Positions 1 through 5,627 of a DNA stretch of 8,388 bases are shown piece after piece. A model generated the notes under the pieces. It was not told the DNA's origin, ran no database searches, and was given only the letters and a program-made list of their open reading frames with translations. A program made the position numbers and the translations under genes. Position 1 is the first letter of the stretch, and each line of letters starts with the position of its first letter. Source of the DNA: Mesotoga sp. (GTDB lineage Bacteria > Thermotogota > Thermotogae > Petrotogales > Kosmotogaceae); NCBI GenBank assembly GCA_011620045.1, contig WOZY01000186.1, forward strand, positions 1 to 8,388. Reading direction: 5' to 3'.

Positions 1-1
1 C

Positions 2-196
2 ATCTGGTTTCTACAGCTTGATGTCGACGGAGATTTGCTATGGGAAAACTACCTTGGCGGAGAACTGGAAGATGTGAGCCTCGCAGTAGCAAGATCAGGC
101 AACGGATTTGCTTTAGCAGGTTTCTCCGCATCGAGTGACGGGGATGTGGGCTCTAATAAAGGGGACTACGATGCGTTAGTCTTCTACCTCGAATAA
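2..196 (+). CDS. C-terminal end of a beta-propeller repeat protein (5' truncated by window edge)
   Basis: The reading frame is open from base 2 to the TAA at 194-196 and gives the last 64 residues of a protein that starts outside the window. It shows one repeat of a familiar propeller-blade type: a strand ending in LDVDGDLLWENYLGG, then a segment reading SLAVARSGNGFALAGFS, then SSDGDVGSNKGDYDALVFYLE. The order 'W-x-x-x-L-D-x-D-G-x-x-x-W', 'G-G-x-x-x-A-G-x-S' and 'S-x-D-G-D-V' is what I associate with tandem blade repeats of large secreted or surface proteins (delta-60/SBBP-like). The function is unknown and binding or structural roles are guesses. The missing upstream part probably holds further copies and a signal peptide. 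Its stop codon directly abuts the stop of the opposing gene. Confidence 0.75.
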   Translation: MWFLQLDVDGDLLWENYLGGELEDVSLAVARSGNGFALAGFSASSDGDVGSNKGDYDALVFYLE

Positions 197-1096
197 TCAG
201 CTGTAGAATCGCCACTTCAAACCTTCTCTTTTTGCTGCAAATACAGATGAAAGGCAGTTGCTAAGAAGAGCGTCTGAACTCTCCCCATCCACGGGAAACT
301 GACAGACTCCGATTGCAACGGATGGTGATATTTCAGTATCAGTGACAAAGACGGGGTTCTCTAAAACTGATAATAAGGAAATCACTGTAGAAGAAACTTC
401 CTTCCTATCGCTCAAATCCATTACGATAACAAAGACATCATCCATGACCCTGAAGAACGCTGCTTTTGGTACTGCTTTTGCGAGTCTTCTGCTAATTCTC
501 TGCAACATGATATCTGCGGTTCTTTTTCCAAACATTGCAACTATCTCCTTAGAATCTGATAATGTGACACATACAATCGAAAAGGAACTTCCAGTAACTC
601 TTGAAGTATGCATCTTGCTGGCAAGATGAGTGTGCAGAGAGCTTTCATTTCCAAATCCAGAGAGAGAGTCAAGGTACACTATATCCCTCAACGCGTTTCG
701 AATACTGGTAGATTCGCTGTTGTCAGTAATGGTCATCAAATATGATAGTTTCTTCGAAATCCCTAGAAAGAAAATGTTAAGCGACAACTGTGACCTTCGA
801 GTGTGAACTGAATCGCTTAGGTCGAAAGAGACATAACTTATCTCTCCATTGATGAAAGAACTGAGCCTTGCAGAACTGGAGTCGTTCAACAGGTTGAAGA
901 AACACGGGAAATCTACCACATCTTGGTTCAAAAAGCTTAATTCATAACAGTAATCAGAAGTCAGCCTTCTCCACTCGTTGTTCTCAACAACTACTTTCCC
1001 CTCGGCAGAAAGAATTGCCGAAGCTTCGAGAGTTCCCTCGAGCAAGCGTTCAGCAATCTGCACGCTCTCATTCTTTTCTCTCTCCCTGTTTTCCAT
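197..1096 (-). CDS. PAS domain plus degenerate GGDEF domain protein (predicted inactive diguanylate cyclase)
   Basis: This 299-residue protein has no transmembrane segment. Residues about 14-125 look like a PAS sensor domain (ASAILSAEGKVVVENNEWRRL start). Residues about 141-298 follow the GGDEF fold from end to end: YLDSLSGFGN stands where YxDxLTGLxNR is usual, then a GKRTADIMLQRISRRL helix, then SPSVAIGVCQFPVDG and AAKREGLKWRFYS, which match the family's S-x-G-x-x-x-x-P and AK-x-x-G-x-x-x-x-x-Y ending. The signature itself is lost. GGDEF is replaced by MDDVF (218-222), and the metal-binding 'DLDxFK' strand reads TLSDSK (178-183), without the first Asp pair. Cyclase activity is therefore unlikely; a GTP- or ligand-binding regulatory role is possible but inferred. 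The ATG at 1096 is preceded by GAGGTGA (1100-1106), a strong ribosome site. There is no EAL or HD-GYP partner nearby. Confidence 0.85.
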   Translation of the reverse strand: MENREREKNESVQIAERLLEGTLEASAILSAEGKVVVENNEWRRLTSDYCYELSFLNQDVVDFPCFFNLLNDSSSARLSSFINGEISYVSFDLSDSVHTRRSQLSLNIFFLGISKKLSYLMTITDNSESTSIRNALRDIVYLDSLSGFGNESSLHTHLASKMHTSRVTGSSFSIVCVTLSDSKEIVAMFGKRTADIMLQRISRRLAKAVPKAAFFRVMDDVFVIVMDLSDRKEVSSTVISLLSVLENPVFVTDTEISPSVAIGVCQFPVDGESSDALLSNCLSSVFAAKREGLKWRFYS

Positions 1097-1163
1097 AAGT
1101 CACCTCACGTTAAGGATCTTGATTGGACATCCAACTCAATGCAACACCATGCCAAGACAGAGA

Positions 1164-1192
1164 TTGATCGATTGTGGTTAAAGGCGTAGAAT
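1164..1192 (+). promoter_or_regulatory. Sigma70-type promoter for the GNAT gene
   Basis: TTGATC (1164-1169) and TAGAAT (1187-1192) are separated by exactly 17 bp. Transcription would begin around 1199, so the GTG at 1199 would lie at the mRNA's 5' end, while the ATG at 1214 would have a short leader containing GGAG (1201-1204). This helps decide the start of the downstream gene. Called by eye only. Confidence 0.55.
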
Positions 1193-1213
1193 TTACCTGT
1201 GGAGAAGAGAGAG

Positions 1214-1795
1214 ATGTTATTTAGGTCGGCAGAAAGAGAGGATGTGCCCTTCGTTGCCTCGCTGGTTTTCGATACAGATCCTTCGCATTTCAAAAGGGTT
1301 TTTGGAAGGAAGGCTAATAAGTATATCTCCGGACTTGTGCTACTGAATAGCCCGCTGAACATAAGGCACATGACCGTCTGTGAGGTTAGCGGTCAACCGG
1401 TAGCAATATACGCTCTTTACTCAGTGAAAGAGATGAGCCAATTAGCTTCTTCAAAGCCTAATCTTAGTGATTTCATTACCGGTCTATCTAAATTCAGGTT
1501 GTTACTAGAATTCCGGACTCTTCAGAAAGCAATGAGGATGAGTATTTCATCTAATCAAAGCTGTCTAGGTATTATTTCGGTTGAAAGGAACTTCAGGAAT
1601 ATGGGCTTAGCCAGAATGATATTTGATTATCTCTTCGAAACTTGTCAAGAGATTGTGCTTGACGTTTCTAGAAGTAATAGTAGGGCTCTTTCAATATATA
1701 TTAGATATGGCTTTAGACCCGAAACGAGGCTTCCACGAGACTACCCAGTCAAAGATAGCATACGACTGAAAAGAACCCGGAAAACTACTGGGTGA
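1214..1795 (+). CDS. GNAT family N-acetyltransferase
   Basis: This is a predicted cytoplasmic 193-residue acetyl-CoA-dependent acyltransferase of the Gcn5-related (GNAT) superfamily. The acetyl-CoA pyrophosphate-binding motif A is visible as ISVERNFRNMGLAR, with R128-x-x-G131-x-A133. Motif B follows as LDVSRSNSRALSIYIRYGF, with N155, Y162 and G166-F167 in the usual places. The N-terminus MLFRSAEREDVPFVASL is a standard GNAT opening. I chose the ATG at 1214. An in-frame GTG at 1199 would add five residues, but it lacks a well-spaced ribosome site and sits at the predicted transcription start, whereas GGAG at 1201-1204 is 9 nt before the ATG. The acceptor is unknown; N-terminal amines of proteins (RimI-like), small amines or antibiotics are all possible. 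It is a single gene, divergent from the PAS-GGDEF gene and convergent with the aminopeptidase gene. Confidence 0.85.
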   Translation: MLFRSAEREDVPFVASLVFDTDPSHFKRVFGRKANKYISGLVLLNSPLNIRHMTVCEVSGQPVAIYALYSVKEMSQLASSKPNLSDFITGLSKFRLLLEFRTLQKAMRMSISSNQSCLGIISVERNFRNMGLARMIFDYLFETCQEIVLDVSRSNSRALSIYIRYGFRPETRLPRDYPVKDSIRLKRTRKTTG

Positions 1796-1838
1796 TTGAT
1801 TATCTCACAAAAGCTCTTCTGATATTGCCCTAAGACTC

Positions 1839-2633
1839 TCAAAGCAAGAACAATAGCTTTCTAAGCACTTCAAAATAGTCCGTTTCTTCGAACATAATCG
1901 TCCGGTCATCCATCTTGTGCACTCCCGGAAAAAAGGAGAGTTTGTGTGACAGTCTATGGTCAATATAAGCAATCTCAACATCAAACTTCTCTGGAAGTTC
2001 TAAAGGAAGTGCCTCAAGATTCTTCAAGGCCTTATAGACCCCCTCTTCAATTAGCTTCACCGCTTTCTGAGGATGAATTGAATCAACTGAGGATCCGCTT
2101 CCGCGATTTGTAGAGACTGTTACAATACCGGGTACGGCCTGCTCTGCAATCCTCACAATTCCTTCATCACCACTGACAAAAACTATCGGTATACCGTAAT
2201 AGGCTGCTGACATCGCGTTGAGTTTGAATTCACTGACAAGCTGACCATTGATCTTCAAATAGAAGATCTCGCTGCTCATAGTGTGAGAAAGAGGATTCAA
2301 AGCCTTTCCTGATGGGGAGTGATAGCCCGTGAATACGACGGCCCCAAAACCGGCATCGACTCCCTGCATCATCATCAGAGGGTCTCTTGCCCATCCTCTC
2401 AATATGCGGACTTCTTCAGGAAGAGAAGAGGGATCAATATTCCTTGCACTTCCATGGGCATCTCTCACAACAATTTCCGAGGCCCCTGCTTTTAGAGCAC
2501 CCTGGACAGCGGCCCTCACTTCCGCAGTCATCTGCTTCTTGAAATACTCGTAGTCCTCATGCCCCTTCCTAGCTTCGTTCCAATCGGCAATTCCTGCGGT
2601 ACCTTCAATGTCAGCACTGATATATACTCTCAC
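1839..2633 (-). CDS. dppA: M55 family zinc D-aminopeptidase (DppA-like)
   Basis: This 264-residue protein matches the Bacillus subtilis DppA family (peptidase M55), which forms a ring-shaped decamer and releases D-Ala from short peptides. The expected zinc ligands can be read directly: D8 and E10 in YISADIEG, H60 in VRDAHG, H105 in TGYHS and E135 in LVSEFKLNA. H117 in LSHTMS fits the proposed nucleophile. The frame stays open upstream to an ATG at 2660, but the GTG at 2633 is the better start: GGGGAGG (2641-2647) lies 7 nt upstream, and this start puts D8 and E10 exactly where DppA has them. No peptide transporter genes adjoin it here, unlike the B. subtilis dpp operon, so it appears to be a solitary gene. 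A role in peptidoglycan-derived or other peptide turnover is inferred. Its 3' end faces the GNAT gene across 43 bp with no clear terminator. Confidence 0.92.
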   Translation of the reverse strand: MRVYISADIEGTAGIADWNEARKGHEDYEYFKKQMTAEVRAAVQGALKAGASEIVVRDAHGSARNIDPSSLPEEVRILRGWARDPLMMMQGVDAGFGAVVFTGYHSPSGKALNPLSHTMSSEIFYLKINGQLVSEFKLNAMSAAYYGIPIVFVSGDEGIVRIAEQAVPGIVTVSTNRGSGSSVDSIHPQKAVKLIEEGVYKALKNLEALPLELPEKFDVEIAYIDHRLSHKLSFFPGVHKMDDRTIMFEETDYFEVLRKLLFLL

Positions 2634-2640
2634 AGTCAAC

Positions 2641-2647
2641 CCTCCCC
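2641..2647 (-). promoter_or_regulatory. Ribosome binding site that sets the dppA start at GTG 2633
   Basis: On the minus strand GGGGAGG stands 6-7 nt before GTG (2633-2631). The longer reading frame from ATG 2660 would put this near-perfect Shine-Dalgarno inside the coding region, so the GTG start is preferred. Confidence 0.75.
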
Positions 2648-2684
2648 ATTGTTTTTTCATTCTATTTCAAGTTTTCTAGCCAAT

Positions 2685-2714
2685 AGTATCACATAGAATA
2701 CAACTTTTCGTCAG
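2685..2714 (-). promoter_or_regulatory. Possible dppA promoter
   Basis: On the minus strand, CTGACG (2714-2709) is followed after 18 bp by GATACT (2690-2685) with a TG one base upstream, giving an extended -10. A second -10-like TAGAAT lies at 2664-2659 but has no good -35. Either would transcribe the dppA leader. The match is modest. Confidence 0.3.
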
Positions 2715-2803
2715 GATTCGTTCTTCATGTAGCGGCTATCACACTTTAAACAGACTCAAAAAGGCAGACAAACTCCAGTTACATTTCCCACTGAACTCCG
2801 AAA

Positions 2804-2836
2804 GAAGGGAGAAAGCTCTTCAAAGATCTCCGCTTC
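2804..2836 (-). repeat. Imperfect inverted repeat in the intergenic region
   Basis: GAAGGGAGA (2804-2812) pairs with TCTCC-G-CTTC (2827-2836), giving a 9-bp stem with one bulged G and a 14-nt loop. Read on the minus strand it is followed only by TTT, so it is at best a weak intrinsic terminator for the operon to its right, about 160 nt beyond the RNase H stop. Confidence 0.35.
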
Positions 2837-2962
2837 CCCTCGACCGAGGAAACACTGACACACTTGTAGTAATTTCGTATGTAACATAACCGGCACAGAC
2901 CACTCAGTTTCCAGAGAATTCGTATTAACTGTCAAGAATCATCGAGATTCTACTTCTGGTAG

Positions 2963-2986
2963 TCGGAATCCTAAAAGTGACTCCGA
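2963..2986 (-). terminator. Hairpin just after the RNase H gene (weak terminator candidate)
   Basis: In minus-strand RNA, TCGGAGUC and GAUUCCGA form an 8-bp stem with one G-U pair and an 8-nt loop, starting 6 nt after the RNase H stop. On the plus strand the same pair becomes an A-C mismatch, so the structure favours minus-strand RNA. No U-run follows. It may protect the 3' end or need a factor to terminate. A second small 6-bp hairpin lies at 2935-2951. Confidence 0.3.
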
Positions 2987-2992
2987 AAGCAT

Positions 2993-3652
2993 TCAGCACT
3001 CCTCAACAGCTTTCTTTGCTAATTTATCCGCAATCTCGTTAAAGGTGTCTCCAACATGTGATTTAACTTTCACCCATTCTATGCGGATATTGGGTGATAG
3101 TTCATCAAGAAGATCTCTGTACTTTCTCGTCGACTCGTTCTTTGCTTTCCACTCTCCTGTTATCCAGCTCTTCAATCCCTCATAGTCGTCATGCATTTTC
3201 ACTTTCTTATAACCCCTTTTCAGGCAGTAGCTCAACCCTTGAATAACACCTTCTATTTCTCCTATCACATTTCCCATTTCCAGGTTTTCTTTCACACAAC
3301 CTTTCATTCTCTCCACGATACGGTTTTCGGAGATCACAACCACTCCATAGCCTGCCGCATTATCTCTAAAGGTTCCATCAACGAAGAGGTGAATACCACT
3401 ATATGTCCTGCCGTTGAATTCCTCCCATGCGAACAGCAGCTTCTCTGACAGCACACCGCAGATGGAAGTCGGCAAGACTATCCTATAGTTCCCGGAACGG
3501 TTTGTGTAAAGTTTAAAAGTGACTCCATTAGATAATTGGACAAAATACTCTCCATGGGCGCTTAGAGAGCAATGAATCCCCTTGCCATCAAGGAAATCGG
3601 CAAACGCGATTCCAGTCCTTCTTATTCCATCAGTCCATTCCCTCATGTTCAC
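2993..3652 (-). CDS. rnhA: Type I ribonuclease H with an unidentified N-terminal module
   Basis: The C-terminal part (about residues 85-219) is an RNase HI domain, which cuts the RNA strand of RNA-DNA hybrids. Visible catalytic residues are D92 in LFVDGTFRD, E132 in VIGEIEGVIQGL, D156 in MHDDYEGLKSW and D209 in FNEIADKLAKKA, with the supporting H199 in VKSHVGD. The DYEGL and EWKAK wording resembles the RNase H subgroup that often carries an N-terminal hybrid-binding domain. The first 85 residues here are beta-rich (EYFVQLSNGVTFKLYTNRSG) but do not read like the standard viroplasmin/HBD domain. The 219-residue length exceeds the ~155 of a bare RNase HI because of this module. The GTG start at 3652 overlaps the prepilin peptidase stop by 4 nt (GTGA), implying translational coupling. 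An ATG two codons later (3646) is an alternative start. The nuclease family is sure; the N-terminal role is unknown. Confidence 0.88.
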   Translation of the reverse strand: MNMREWTDGIRRTGIAFADFLDGKGIHCSLSAHGEYFVQLSNGVTFKLYTNRSGNYRIVLPTSICGVLSEKLLFAWEEFNGRTYSGIHLFVDGTFRDNAAGYGVVVISENRIVERMKGCVKENLEMGNVIGEIEGVIQGLSYCLKRGYKKVKMHDDYEGLKSWITGEWKAKNESTRKYRDLLDELSPNIRIEWVKVKSHVGDTFNEIADKLAKKAVEEC

Positions 3653-4419
3653 ACCCGATAAAGTGCCTCAATGAAATCCAGGAAGATTATAGTTGAATAT
3701 CCTCCGATCGCGATAAAGGGCCCAAATGGAAGCTGAGCGCGCCTGTCGAACCGTTTCCCTTTTGCTGCAGCGTTTATGGCGTACACTATCAGTGCAGCGA
3801 AAGAAGCTATCATGATTGTGTAAAGAGATCCGACAATTCCTGTTGCAAGTGAAAGAGCAGCAAGAAGTTCTACGTCACCAAATCCGAAGCTATCTTTCCT
3901 CACAAGGTTTGCAATTAGAAAGAAGGCTACCATTGCACCGGTTACGAGAAGAGCATACACCAAGTTCAAAGGAAATCTATCTTCGAGAATAGACCAGGTG
4001 AAGGCGCCAACTCCAACAAGGATCACGCCGAGATCAGGAATCATGTAGTGCTCAAGATCTATGAACGAGGAAACGATGAGTCCTGTCGATAGAACTGATA
4101 TTGAGATCGCTCCCGGAATTCCAAAGAGGGACGCGTTCAGCGCATATAATGCTGCTGTTAGCAACTCAACGAAGGGATATCTTGCGGAAATCGGTTTACC
4201 ACAGTATCTGCACTTCCCCCTCAGGAAGATGTAGCTAATAACTGGAAGATTGTCTTTCCAGGAAAGTTCATGTTTGCAGTGGGGACAGAAGCTTCTTCGT
4301 GGTCTGGTCATAGAGTACTCCTTGGAAGGAATCCTGAAGATCAACGCGTTAGAAAAACTCCCAAAAATCAGCCCAAAAAAGAAGAAAATCGGTACTCTAA
4401 AAACTAAGTAATCCCACAC
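3649..4419 (-). CDS. pilD: Type IV prepilin peptidase / N-methyltransferase (PilD/GspO family)
   Basis: This 256-residue inner-membrane aspartyl protease cleaves type IV pilin-like leader peptides and usually methylates the new N-terminus. The order is complete: a first membrane helix (about 8-28), then a cytoplasmic domain with two CxxC pairs (C45/C48 in SFCPHCKH and C70/C73 in GKCRYCGK) typical of the bifunctional zinc-binding form, then several more membrane helices. The two catalytic aspartates are D121 in FIDLEHYMIPD and D182 in FGFGDVELLA. The position after GxGDx that is usually Lys is Glu (E184), a mild oddity outside the catalytic pair. The start is GTG at 4419, overlapping the upstream TPR gene by 16 nt; its 3' end overlaps the RNase H start by 4 nt. 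No pilin genes are in the window, so substrates must be encoded elsewhere. Roles in pili, secretion or DNA uptake are possible. Confidence 0.93.
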   Translation of the reverse strand: MWDYLVFRVPIFFFFGLIFGSFSNALIFRIPSKEYSMTRPRRSFCPHCKHELSWKDNLPVISYIFLRGKCRYCGKPISARYPFVELLTAALYALNASLFGIPGAISISVLSTGLIVSSFIDLEHYMIPDLGVILVGVGAFTWSILEDRFPLNLVYALLVTGAMVAFFLIANLVRKDSFGFGDVELLAALSLATGIVGSLYTIMIASFAALIVYAINAAAKGKRFDRRAQLPFGPFIAIGGYSTIIFLDFIEALYRV

Positions 4420-5474
4420 TGTCTTCTCTCTTCTTCAGTAAGATACTCATCGAAAAGCTCTTTCTTTCCGTAATAATACCAAACCTGCTCATCTTCAAAG
4501 TCCTCAAGAAGCTTCTTTGCCTCAGAACAAAGCCCTCTCTTAACGTGAGTCACAATGAGAAGCATTTTTAGCTCTGGTCTGTCGGGATCTTCTTCCAAAA
4601 ACCTCTTCACCACTTCTTCCACAATATCGAACCTTGAATACTTAAACTGAATCTTTGCCCAAGGCTCGATATCGTTTATATAGACCGGCTTTGCTCCGAG
4701 CACTTCCTGCTCGACTCTGTCCCTCATGTCAATATTTCCCATTCTTTCGTACAAATCAGCCATCTCAACCTTCGTCAAGATGCTGTCTGGGTCCCTGTGA
4801 GAAAGACTCATCAGAACATTAAGAGCTTCTTCCATACGACCACCATTCATATAAGCGTCTGTTAGCATAAAATAAGTGACAAGATGATCCGGCGATAAAG
4901 CTATTTCCTTCTCCCAACAACTCGCTGCTCTATCAAACTCTCCTCTATTGTAGAAGGTCTGACCGAGAAATGAGTAAGCGGTTACTAGTGAAGGGTCTAT
5001 CTTCAAAGCACGCTGAAGCCAATTAATCCCCTCTTCTTCGTCCCCAGATTCCAGAAAGATTGTACCTTTAAGCTCGCAAACAGATGCTTTATCAACATTC
5101 GCCTCCATAAGCAAATCAAGAAACTGCTGGGCACTATCATAGTCACCTCTATCTGCGATCAAAAGAATCTTGTCTTGAAAGCCAGAGAATGTACCTCTTT
5201 TAAATGACTTGATAGAGAGTTCAGTCTCCGCAAGATATTCCAGGAATTCCTCGAACTCAATAGGTGCGTAGTTTTCAGGTGTTACAATGTTGTCAAAAGT
5301 CTCAGTTAGGGTTCTGACAACTTTAAGATCCTTCTCTACCTGGCTTCCTTTCACATCATCTATCGCCAGATTAATATCGCCATCGTATATCTGGTCAAGT
5401 ATAGCGATAGAAAACGGTAAGGTATCGGTAATCGAAATGCTCTTTTCTCCTTGCTTGAGGCGGATAATCTCCAT
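4404..5474 (-). CDS. TPR-repeat protein of unknown function
   Basis: This 356-residue protein has no signal peptide or membrane helix, so it is probably cytoplasmic. From about residue 101 to 330 it consists of roughly seven tetratricopeptide-like helical repeats. The clearest lie at 132-162 (LKGTIFLESGDEEEGINWLQ with ALKIDP), 165-196 (AYSFLGQTFYNRGEFDRAAS) and 200-230 (YFMLTDAYMNGGRMEEALNV). Such arrays bind partner proteins. The first 100 residues are acidic and not recognised. The ATG at 5474 is preceded by GAGGTG (5479-5484), a strong ribosome site, and by an extended -10 promoter. It heads the three-gene operon with the prepilin peptidase and RNase H, and its stop lies inside the peptidase gene. 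A scaffold role in pilus assembly would fit the neighbour but is only inferred from position. Confidence 0.85.
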   Translation of the reverse strand: MEIIRLKQGEKSISITDTLPFSIAILDQIYDGDINLAIDDVKGSQVEKDLKVVRTLTETFDNIVTPENYAPIEFEEFLEYLAETELSIKSFKRGTFSGFQDKILLIADRGDYDSAQQFLDLLMEANVDKASVCELKGTIFLESGDEEEGINWLQRALKIDPSLVTAYSFLGQTFYNRGEFDRAASCWEKEIALSPDHLVTYFMLTDAYMNGGRMEEALNVLMSLSHRDPDSILTKVEMADLYERMGNIDMRDRVEQEVLGAKPVYINDIEPWAKIQFKYSRFDIVEEVVKRFLEEDPDRPELKMLLIVTHVKRGLCSEAKKLLEDFEDEQVWYYYGKKELFDEYLTEEERRQCGIT

Positions 5475-5504
5475 AAGACACCTCGCTTTGAGTCATTTGT
5501 AAGA

Positions 5505-5532
5505 AATATACCACGTTTGCTCACCACAAAAG
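5505..5532 (-). promoter_or_regulatory. Extended -10 promoter of the TPR-pilD-rnhA operon
   Basis: On the minus strand TATATT (5510-5505) carries an upstream TG (TGG at 5513-5511), an extended -10. The -35 is weak (CTTTTG, 5532-5527, 16-bp spacer). Transcription would start near 5498, giving a leader of about 24 nt that includes GAGGTG. It is back to back with the promoter of the ferritin-like gene. Confidence 0.45.
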
Positions 5533-5558
5533 TGACTTTGAACTTATCGAGCAATACT

Positions 5559-5587
5559 TTGTCAAGGAATCCAGTCAATGAGATAAT
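5559..5587 (+). promoter_or_regulatory. Sigma70-type promoter of the ferritin-like gene
   Basis: TTGTCA (5559-5564) and GATAAT (5582-5587), each one base from consensus, are separated by 17 bp. Transcription would begin near 5594. Codons upstream of that in the same frame (open back to 5451) would then be untranscribed, so the protein should start at 5607, 5610 or 5628 rather than at 5451. Confidence 0.6.
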
Positions 5588-5627
5588 TGCTTTGGAAACA
5601 AGGAAGATGATGAGAAGGGAGTTGTAT

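Larger units (their letters stand above)
2661..2992. other. 332-bp region without a recognisable gene
   Basis: This gap lies between the RNase H stop and the dppA upstream region. I find no start codon with a ribosome site leading into a frame of useful length on either strand. The longest open stretch I traced is 50 codons stop-to-stop on the minus strand (2779-2934), without an ATG or GTG start near its beginning. It could be chance or the relic of a gene or dispersed repeat. Three hairpin-capable segments are present (2804-2836, 2935-2951, 2963-2986), none followed by a proper T-run. The part nearest dppA probably holds its promoter. A perfect TTGACA on the minus strand (2935-2930) has no matching -10. 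Confidence 0.6.

Noticed and set aside
1105..1371. An 88-codon reverse open frame spanning the divergent promoter region and the start of the GNAT gene.
   Set aside because: It overlaps the well-supported GNAT start and its promoter and has no family resemblance.
1810..1860. AAAGCT and AGCTTT as a possible bidirectional terminator between the GNAT gene and dppA.
   Set aside because: The stem would be only 6 bp with a loop of about 40 nt and would extend into the dppA coding end.
2930..2935. A perfect TTGACA -35 on the minus strand in the intergenic gap.
   Set aside because: No -10-like hexamer lies 16-18 bp downstream, and no gene start follows closely.
5451..5606. An in-frame N-terminal extension of the ferritin-like gene, giving 225 residues.
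   Set aside because: It runs across both predicted promoters and overlaps the start of the divergent TPR gene; the extra residues do not resemble the family and a better start with a ribosome site lies downstream.
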